Below are positions 7,088 to 11,841 of a DNA stretch of 11,841 nucleotides, one piece after another. Every line of letters starts with the position of its first letter. The first letter of the stretch is position 1. A model generated the notes under the pieces. The model was not told the origin of the DNA. It saw only the letters and a list, made by a program, of their open reading frames with translations, and made no database searches. Position numbers and translations under genes: made by a program. Location: assembly GCA_038230975.1 (NCBI GenBank), contig JBBRMF010000161.1:1-11841 (forward strand). Reading direction: 5' to 3'. The DNA comes from JANXVV01 sp038230975. GTDB taxonomy: Bacteria > Planctomycetota > Phycisphaerae > Tepidisphaerales > Tepidisphaeraceae.

Positions 7088-7404
7088 AAAATCCTCAATC
7101 TGCGGTCAACCCCAACTGCCTTATCCCACCGATCATTACGGTCCAAACGCCAGGGATGGACGGAATTCATTATCCTTCTTATCCATACCCCCCATTTAAA
7201 CATCGGTGCGTACTTCCCGCAACTTGAGGGGTTGACGCCACGGATATGTAAAATTGCGGGATGGACGCTCGATTATAGGACCCCTTTTGTCGCACCCGCT
7301 CGGTCGATGGACGCATTGAACTACTCGTCTGAACAAATCCGTACATCAAACGCCATTGCGGTCGGTATAAAGTCTGATATAGCACGGTTCATCGGAGGCT
7401 GGTC
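7088..7404. other. Divergent control region between the HTH-receiver and M6 genes
   Basis: 317 bases that must hold the promoters for both outward-facing genes. The nine-mer GGGGTTGAC occurs once on each strand (7105-7113 on -, 7228-7236 on +), an arrangement that could be a pair of binding sites. Neither TTGAC is usable as a -35: the - strand copy is too close to the start codon, and the + strand copy has no -10 at the right distance. No gene-like frame is convincing here. Confidence 0.5.
7356..7383 (+). promoter_or_regulatory. Candidate sigma-70-type promoter for the M6 gene
   Basis: TTGCGG (7356-7361), 16 bases, TATAGC (7378-7383). The match is moderate and the implied leader before ATG 7405 is only about 15 bases, just enough for the GGAGG at 7394-7398. 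Confidence 0.3.
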
Positions 7405-9246
7405 ATGGTTGTACGTTCGCGGTGGATCAAGTGCGTTGCAGGAATTCTGTTCCTTCACATTACTATTGCTGCGTTGGCGGCAGGCCCGGCAACGTTAAGG
7501 TCAACGCTACCGCCGGAGTACCGGACGGTCGAAACCGCGATTCCCGCTGCCACGCAACCCAGCCCCCGCAGTGCCCGCCCGATTGGGTATCTGGGGATTG
7601 CCGTGAAGCGCGATGCCGTCGGAAAGATATCGGTTCAGCACGTCGACCCCGTATCCCCCGCCGCCAGCGCGGGTATCCAGGAAAATGACATCGTTCTCCG
7701 TTTCGGCAATGAAGATCTCACGCGTGCTGAATCTCTGCAGGAGCATCTCCTGGCGCTTTCTGCCGGTGATACCATTCAACTGACGGTTCTGCGCGACGGC
7801 AAAAAGCTCAACCTGTCGGCGGTGCTGGTTCCGCTGAGTCGACCCATGAAACTTCCCGGCCAGCGCGCCTTAATGGGTTTGCAGCTCCGCGATGGGCCGT
7901 TGGGTTCCGGAGTGATGATCCAAAGCGTTCAACCCGATATGCCTGCGGAAAAAGCAGGTGTGAAAGCCGGTGACATTGTCGTGGAATTTGACGGTGTCGC
8001 CGTTCCCGCACGACAGGCGTTGACGGATGCTTTGGCGACTCATTCACCGGATGAAGAAGTGAAACTCACGCTCAAGCGCGATGGGAAGCTCGAAGAAATC
8101 CGGCTCAAGCTCGTGGCCGACCGGAGTCCGCGCTCAATCCTCGCAGCCATCGAACGAGGGCCGGGGCTTTTTAAGAAAGACGTCTATCGACTGGCCATCA
8201 TCGGCGTCGATTTCCCAGACGTGAAGCACAACTCCAAAATCGCCACGGCAAACTGGGAGCAGTCTTTTTTCAGCAAAGGGGTCTACAACCAGAGCAGCAT
8301 CACCGGCCAGCCTGCATTCGGCAGCGTGAATGACTATTACATCGAAGTATCCAACAGCAAATTCCACCTCGAAGGCACAATGTTCGATTGGATCGAGGTC
8401 GGTAAAAAACGCGCCGACTACGCCCCCGGTTCCGGTGACACACTCAAAATGCTTCCCGAAGCCCTCGACAAACTACTCGCCCGCAACGGAAAGAATGCTC
8501 TCGATGAATTCGATGGCATTGCTTTCATTTACGCCGGTGAACGCCTGCCGACCAATCGGGGTGGATTGTTCTGGCCCCACAAAGGACTCGTGCCGCATGA
8601 CGGTAAACGATGGAATTACATCATCGTCCAGGAAGGCGGTTCGAAGATGACGAATATCAGCGTATTCACGCACGAATTCGGCCCTCTGCTGGGTTTGACG
8701 GACCTGTACGCCCGGCCTGAAAACCCCGGAAGCGAAGGACTGGGCATCTGGTGCCTGATGTCCAACCAGACACCCAACGGCCGCCCGCAGCACATGTCTG
8801 CCTGGTGTAAAGAACAATTGGGCTGGCTGAAACCGACGGTGATCGATCCGGCAGTTCCACAGAAATTAGTGCTGTCCCCAATAGAAGGCTCCAACCGCGA
8901 ATGCTTCAAGATTCCCCTTCGTGCAGATGGCTCTGAATATCTCCTGCTCGAAAACCGACGATCCAAAGGCTTCGACGCTGATTTGCCAGGTGAAGGACTT
9001 TTGATCTGGCGCGTGGTCGGCAATCGGCCCTACCTTGTGGAAAGCCACGGCATCGAAGGGCCCGCCGGCCCGCGAAGTTATTTAAAGGATGTCCCGTTCC
9101 CGAGTAGCTCCAACCGCGCCTTCACACCGTTCACGACACCTTCGAGTCATTCAATTATGGGCGGCGGATCTCCGGTTTTTATCACGGAGATCGAACGATT
9201 GGCGGACGGTAGAATCATATTTGCCGTGGGATATCCTTCATACTAA
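7405..9246 (+). CDS. Secreted PDZ-PDZ-M6 family metallopeptidase-like protein with altered zinc motif
   Basis: A 613-residue exported protein. Residues 1-26 are a Sec signal peptide (RSRWIK, hydrophobic core, ALAA cleavage site). Two PDZ domains follow at about 58-143 (GYLGIAVKRD, VSPAASAGIQENDIVLRFG) and 155-237 (MGLQLRD, PAEKAGVKAGDIVVEFDG), then an M6-type region (about 255-613) with the family pattern DLYARPENPGSEGLGIWCLM, SAWCKEQLGWLKP and LLLENRRSKGFDADLPGEGL. M6 peptidases use HExxHxxGxxD to hold zinc. Here residues 423-433 read HEFGPLLGLTD: H423, E424 and D433 are present but the second His is Pro427 (codon CCT), so normal catalysis is doubtful. ATG 7405 is supported by GGAGG at 7394-7398. 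The PEP-CTERM gene follows 224 bases later on the same strand, and a decayed copy of this gene's 3' end lies at 11116-11270. The family call is firm; activity is uncertain. Confidence 0.9.
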   Translation: MVVRSRWIKCVAGILFLHITIAALAAGPATLRSTLPPEYRTVETAIPAATQPSPRSARPIGYLGIAVKRDAVGKISVQHVDPVSPAASAGIQENDIVLRFGNEDLTRAESLQEHLLALSAGDTIQLTVLRDGKKLNLSAVLVPLSRPMKLPGQRALMGLQLRDGPLGSGVMIQSVQPDMPAEKAGVKAGDIVVEFDGVAVPARQALTDALATHSPDEEVKLTLKRDGKLEEIRLKLVADRSPRSILAAIERGPGLFKKDVYRLAIIGVDFPDVKHNSKIATANWEQSFFSKGVYNQSSITGQPAFGSVNDYYIEVSNSKFHLEGTMFDWIEVGKKRADYAPGSGDTLKMLPEALDKLLARNGKNALDEFDGIAFIYAGERLPTNRGGLFWPHKGLVPHDGKRWNYIIVQEGGSKMTNISVFTHEFGPLLGLTDLYARPENPGSEGLGIWCLMSNQTPNGRPQHMSAWCKEQLGWLKPTVIDPAVPQKLVLSPIEGSNRECFKIPLRADGSEYLLLENRRSKGFDADLPGEGLLIWRVVGNRPYLVESHGIEGPAGPRSYLKDVPFPSSSNRAFTPFTTPSSHSIMGGGSPVFITEIERLADGRIIFAVGYPSY

Positions 9247-9306
9247 TCAATAGCTCGTACATTGATCATGCCGAGGCGCAATTAAGGACAACGATTCAAA
9301 AACCCT

Positions 9307-9334
9307 TTGCCGGCATCTTAAATCCAGATACAAT
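9307..9334 (+). promoter_or_regulatory. Candidate promoter for the Hcp-like PEP-CTERM gene
   Basis: TTGCCG (9307-9312), 16 bases, TACAAT (9329-9334), matching the sigma-70 consensus at 4/6 and 5/6. It lies in the 224-base gap after the M6 gene and would give a leader of about 130 bases. Confidence 0.35.
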
Positions 9335-9456
9335 TTACAGTGGTGTTGGAGATGCGCGTTGCCATTGGGTTCATCTTTGAAATCCCGAATAGTATTCGAT
9401 TTCTTCGGAACCTCGCCCGGCTCTTATTAAGCCCAATCACTTCTTATCCCGCATTT

Positions 9457-9462
9457 AAGGAG
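9457..9462 (+). promoter_or_regulatory. Shine-Dalgarno sequence fixing a GTG start
   Basis: AAGGAG ends eight bases before GTG 9471. No ATG lies at a comparable distance in this frame, and the hydrophobic signal peptide begins right after it, so the GTG start is well supported. Confidence 0.8.
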
Positions 9463-9470
9463 ATGGTGCA

Positions 9471-10334
9471 GTGAGCAAACTTATCCTCATCGCGGTGTTG
9501 TCGGCTTTTATCAACTTCGTTGCAACCGATGCTGGCGGTGCAGAAATCTTCCTGAACATCCCCGTTATTCCCGGCGAAAATCCGACGCCGGGATTTCCCG
9601 GGGCCATAGCAACTGATTTCCTGAACATCGCCTTGCCAAGTGTTTCAGTCGCAAAGTTCGTCGATAAAGCTTCGCCGAAGCTGGTGCAGGCTGTAATCAA
9701 CGGCACTAATCTGGGAACCGTGCAGGCACTGCTGTACAACAGCAGTTCACCCAGCGGGCCTCCAGACGCGATTCTGCCATTGACGAACACGATCGCCAGC
9801 AGCGTGGCCTCATTGGGCGGCATGCCTCCGCGTGAATCCCTGACGATGAACGTGACCGCCCCGCAATCCATTTACCTGGAGTTGCCGGGAATTAACGGCC
9901 CCGCGAGCACGCCCGGCCATCCGGGAGTGATGCCCATTCATTCGTTGGCGATTTCAGGTAACAGCCTGACGGTCGTGAAGAATGTCGACTCGGCATCCCC
10001 CGGAATCCTCGCTGAAATTCTCGCAGGTATGCCTGCCTTCGATGCAAGCCTGCTGTTCTACAATTCGTCGGTGCCGGGGGGTGCGCCAGACACGGTCGTA
10101 ATGTTCAGCCAGGCACTGGGAACCAGTTCGGTGCTGTTACCCGGCGGCGACGTTCCGAAGGAACGGAATTCATTCAATTTCGTGAGCGTGAGTCAACCCG
10201 TTCCAGAACCAGGAACTTTGAGCTTGATAGGCTCGCTCGTTTTCTTTGTTGCCATGCGTCAACAGCCAAGTTGCGATCTGCTTCGAAACAGGAAGAACCT
10301 TTCTCAAAGTTTCGAACCTCGGCGTCGTATGTAA
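9471..10334 (+). CDS. PEP-CTERM surface protein with two tandem Hcp-like domains
   Basis: A 287-residue exported protein. Residues 1-24 are a signal peptide (MSKLILIAVLSAF, cleavage near AGGA/E). Residues 24-132 and 133-241 are two copies of one domain: each starts EIFLNIPVI / SIYLELPGI, has VDKASPKLV / VDSASPGIL, then LLYNSSSPSGPPD / LFYNSSVPGGAPD, an S-S-V-x-x-x-GG segment and RESLTMN / ERNSFNF. This order matches the Hcp tube protein of type VI secretion (ring-forming beta barrel), where K-ASP-L, SS-x-x-GG and E-x-x-x-x-x-Y/F recur. The Hcp link is pattern recognition, not a search result. VPEPG at 244-248 followed by a short hydrophobic run is a PEP-CTERM sorting signal for exosortase processing. 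The tail after the membrane run is about 25 residues, longer than usual. The PEP-CTERM call is good, the Hcp-like call moderate. Confidence 0.82.
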   Translation: MSKLILIAVLSAFINFVATDAGGAEIFLNIPVIPGENPTPGFPGAIATDFLNIALPSVSVAKFVDKASPKLVQAVINGTNLGTVQALLYNSSSPSGPPDAILPLTNTIASSVASLGGMPPRESLTMNVTAPQSIYLELPGINGPASTPGHPGVMPIHSLAISGNSLTVVKNVDSASPGILAEILAGMPAFDASLLFYNSSVPGGAPDTVVMFSQALGTSSVLLPGGDVPKERNSFNFVSVSQPVPEPGTLSLIGSLVFFVAMRQQPSCDLLRNRKNLSQSFEPRRRM

Positions 10335-10346
10335 TACATAGATGAC

Positions 10347-10365
10347 AAAAAAAGGGGGAAACCCT
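10347..10365 (-). terminator. Candidate intrinsic terminator of the TIGR03067 gene
   Basis: On the - strand AGGG-TTTCC-CCCT is followed by seven T. The stem is only four pairs, but the T run and the position about 90 bases after the stop of 10455-10907 fit. It also lies 12 bases past the stop of the convergent PEP-CTERM gene. Confidence 0.35.
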
Positions 10366-10454
10366 AAATTTCGCGGCATGTCCCACTGAATTGGGAGTTG
10401 TCTCTCTGATTCTCGCCAGCGGTACGAGCCCACTCATCCAACGTCCTCGCCAGG

Positions 10455-10907
10455 TCAATCCTTCTTCTGCCTCTTCCAGACGCTGTACGTCTGTCCATCC
10501 CCTTGCTTTCCTTCAAATGTCCTGGGACGCGGCTTGTCCGGCAAGCCCATGCAAGATTTGAACGTGTCGCCGTCGAGTTCGTAGATCCCCTTTCGCACCT
10601 TCCCTTTGTCCGGACCTTCCGCGATCACGTAGTCGATCTCTGCGGGTTCCTTCGTCGCATCCATCGAGACAGTGGCCTTCAGAAAGATGAAGTCTCCGAA
10701 TCGAACCGTGAGATCCTTGTCCTTCAATATGCGTTGGCCGTTCTTCACATAGGCATCCGGCAGTGGTTTGCCGTCCATTTCCCCTGATACTGCGGACCAC
10801 TCACCCTGAAGCTTGCCCAGATCGTCTTTGGCATCCGCAGCCGCGCTGCAACGAACGATCGCGCAGAGCAGGGCTGGCACCAAAACCGCGAAACGAGTTA
10901 TGTTCAT
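10455..10907 (-). CDS. Exported TIGR03067-domain protein
   Basis: A 150-residue protein of a family found mainly in planctomycetes, often in many paralogues; its biochemical role is unknown. Residues 1-24 are a signal peptide (MNITRFAVLVPALLCAIVRC, cleavage near SAAA/D). The mature part is one TIGR03067 domain with its expected landmarks: LQGEW at 33-37, DGKPLPD at 45-51, MDATKEPAEIDY at 82-93, GIYELDGDTFKSCMG at 107-121 and RPRTFEG at 127-133. These suggest a small lipocalin-like beta barrel (inference). The ATG at 10905-10907 is chosen because AGGAG lies seven bases upstream and the signal peptide starts there; an upstream GTG at 10946 would add 13 residues before the signal. It converges on the Hcp-like PEP-CTERM gene and shares no operon with its neighbours. 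No lipobox is seen. Confidence 0.9.
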   Translation of the reverse strand: MNITRFAVLVPALLCAIVRCSAAADAKDDLGKLQGEWSAVSGEMDGKPLPDAYVKNGQRILKDKDLTVRFGDFIFLKATVSMDATKEPAEIDYVIAEGPDKGKVRKGIYELDGDTFKSCMGLPDKPRPRTFEGKQGDGQTYSVWKRQKKD

Positions 10908-10914
10908 GATTGAT

Positions 10915-10919
10915 CTCCT
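10915..10919 (-). promoter_or_regulatory. Shine-Dalgarno sequence fixing the TIGR03067 start
   Basis: AGGAG on the - strand, seven bases before ATG 10907; it rules out the GTG at 10946. Confidence 0.8.
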
Positions 10920-11115
10920 GATCGTCGATACCGCATCCTCACCCACTGGCTTGGATCAGGAAATCTTAGCCGACACACGCGGCCAATACCACCTCACCAT
11001 TGCCATGCGGCAAGACGATTTCATCCAACTCAAGTGAGAACAGGAGACGTTCAACTGTAGGCCTCATCTCCAGCCTCTCTTTTCGCCGCGCAAAGGTGAG
11101 CATCCTCTTTTTTTG

Positions 11116-11270
11116 CCGTTTCTGAGAAGTTCCGATCGCTCAATCGCACCGCTCACGACGCCTTCGAGTCATTCGATTATTGGGGGGGTGGGACGCCGGT
11201 TTTCATCACAGAGATTGAACGATTGGCGGATGGCAGAATCATATTTCCCGTGGGATATCCTTCATACTAA
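11116..11270 (+). pseudogene. Relic of the 3' end of a second M6 peptidase-like gene
   Basis: This segment aligns with 9094-9246, the last 51 codons of the intact M6 gene, at roughly 85% identity by eye. It reads PFLRSSDRSIAPLTTPSSHS, then loses frame in a G-rich run (11182-11193) that is two bases longer than in the intact gene, and resumes as VFITEIERLADGRIIFPVGY-PSY with the same TAA (11268-11270). Similarity continues about 30 bases past the stop. Many differences are synonymous third-base changes (aca/acg, tca/tcg, ttt/ttc, acg/aca, atc/att, gac/gat, ggt/ggc), so the parent copy probably diverged while still coding and was broken later. The rest of the gene, including the peptidase region and PDZ domains, is missing upstream. 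Confidence 0.88.
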
Positions 11271-11340
11271 TCAGTAGCTGTTGCATTCGATCAAGCCGGA
11301 GGCTTGGGGCATACTGAGGGTACAATCGCTGCATGGAAAA

Positions 11341-11466
11341 CGGCTTACCGTCAGAGCAAAAATGCCCTTCCTGACGATGTGAATCCAATTCAGGCTGCCA
11401 AATTCACAATAACATGAACCGAATTTTGGACTCTCCAGCGGAGATTTTGCGTCTGACGGTAAACCG
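11341..11466. repeat. Long imperfect inverted repeat (MITE-like or large hairpin)
   Basis: Left arm 11341-11363 and right arm 11444-11466 are near-exact reverse complements: cggYttaccgtcaga, then gcaaaaat against cgcaaaat (one substitution and small length shifts). The interior continues weakly inverted (gaatccaattcagg near 11378 against ccgaattttggactc near 11420). The whole is about 126 bases with no coding capacity. That resembles a small non-autonomous element with terminal inverted repeats, or a cruciform-forming terminator between the relic and the convergent PEP-CTERM gene. No convincing target-site duplication is visible. Confidence 0.7.
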
Positions 11467-11498
11467 GTATCGGGGCGCGTTTCATTTCTCACTTCACG

Positions 11499-11841
11499 TT
11501 ATCTGACCGTTCCGATTTTCGCGAATCGGCGTGAGCGATGGACCATTCCTGTCAATACGAACACCGCAAGTAGCGCCGTGCTTGGCTCAGGCACCGGCGC
11601 GGTGTTTACCGCCGAGAACACATTCGCGATCAGTGCGCCGCGTGCATTGTTCGCATCGACCGCGAATACGCTCATTGTGGTCAGTGCCGCGTCGCCGGCG
11701 TTGTTAAGATCCGCTCCATTCATCACGGGTTCCAGCGGATGGGCCGCAATCCAAGCCACCGGGTCGACAATGATCGGATCGGTGATATCGTGGGCTTCAC
11801 CGTCAATCCCCAATGCCTGTCCCGGGCGGAGTAGTGCCCCG
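11499..11841 (-). CDS. C-terminal part of a PEP-CTERM surface protein (partial, runs off the window)
   Basis: The frame is open from the right edge to a TAA at 11499-11501, giving 113 visible residues with no start codon that need be used; a TTG at 11813 is only an internal codon. The visible part reads PGQALGIDGEAHDITDPIIV, then an Ala/Asn/Asp-rich segment (GADLNNAGDAALTTMSVFAV), then the sorting signal: VPEPST, a hydrophobic run ALLAVFVLTGMV, and a basic cluster HRSRR near the C-terminus. That three-part ending is the PEP-CTERM signal, recognised by an exosortase for processing and surface delivery. The extracellular domain cannot be named from what is visible. It ends 33 bases from the long inverted repeat, which may act as its terminator. 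Confidence 0.85.
   Translation of the reverse strand, partial: GALLRPGQALGIDGEAHDITDPIIVDPVAWIAAHPLEPVMNGADLNNAGDAALTTMSVFAVDANNARGALIANVFSAVNTAPVPEPSTALLAVFVLTGMVHRSRRFAKIGTVR

Larger units (their letters stand above)
10908..11498. other. Gene-poor stretch with decayed elements
   Basis: About 590 bases without an intact gene. From left to right: the upstream region of the TIGR03067 gene; unassigned sequence to about 11115, including a + strand frame ending TRGQYHLTIAMRQDDFIQLK (stop 11035-11037) that looks protein-like but has no separate start or ribosome site; the M6 relic (11116-11270); and the long inverted repeat (11341-11466). The mixture suggests an old insertion or deletion junction. 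Confidence 0.55.

Noticed and set aside
7232..7260. TTGACG at 7232 as a -35 element
   Set aside because: No acceptable -10 occurs 15-19 bases downstream.
10381..10396. Hairpin TCCCA-CTGAAT-TGGGA as a terminator of the PEP-CTERM gene
   Set aside because: The stem is five pairs and no T run follows; not enough to call.
10813..11037. 74-codon + strand frame ending TRGQYHLTIAMRQDDFIQLK
   Set aside because: Most of it is antisense to the TIGR03067 start and ribosome site. Only the last 25 or so residues look protein-like; these could be a relic but I could not name a parent.

Overview
The window looks like a chromosomal stretch from a GC-rich planctomycete (Planctomycetota). The evidence is a gene of the TIGR03067 family, which is largely confined to that phylum; two genes with PEP-CTERM cell-surface sorting tails; a secreted PDZ-M6 peptidase-like protein; response regulators and an HDOD histidine kinase of the elaborate type common there; and two kinds of intergenic palindromic repeat that I remember as recurrent in planctomycete genomes. 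No rRNA, tRNA, CRISPR array, intact transposase or phage gene was seen.

Layout. Positions 1-63 hold the probable tail of an unidentified upstream gene. It is followed by an EamA/DMT membrane transporter on the + strand (156-1118). From 7087 down to 1420 everything is on the - strand: an HTH-receiver regulator (6524-7087), a large HDOD-GAF-like-histidine kinase (4003-6279), a receiver-GAF protein only 32 bases behind it (2822-3970), and an exported TPR protein (1420-2730). Palindromes at 6397-6461 and 2749-2795 sit in the gaps of this cluster. Kinase and receiver-GAF protein are almost certainly one transcript; the other two may be separate units.

A 317-base divergent control region then leads to + strand genes for exported proteins: a PDZ-PDZ-M6 peptidase-like protein (7405-9246) whose zinc motif has Pro where the second His belongs, and a PEP-CTERM protein built of two tandem domains resembling the Hcp tube protein (9471-10334). 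A small exported TIGR03067 protein (10455-10907, - strand) converges on them. The right end holds a frameshifted relic of the 3' end of a second M6 gene (11116-11270), a long imperfect inverted repeat (11341-11466), and the C-terminal part of another PEP-CTERM protein that runs off the window (11499-11841, - strand).

Working model (inference): the left half is a His-Asp signalling cluster with one kinase and two atypical receivers, and the right half is a cell-surface/secreted-protein region that has undergone duplication and decay. The best leads are the Hcp-like PEP-CTERM protein, the altered M6 active site, and the M6 relic whose differences fall mainly at synonymous positions.
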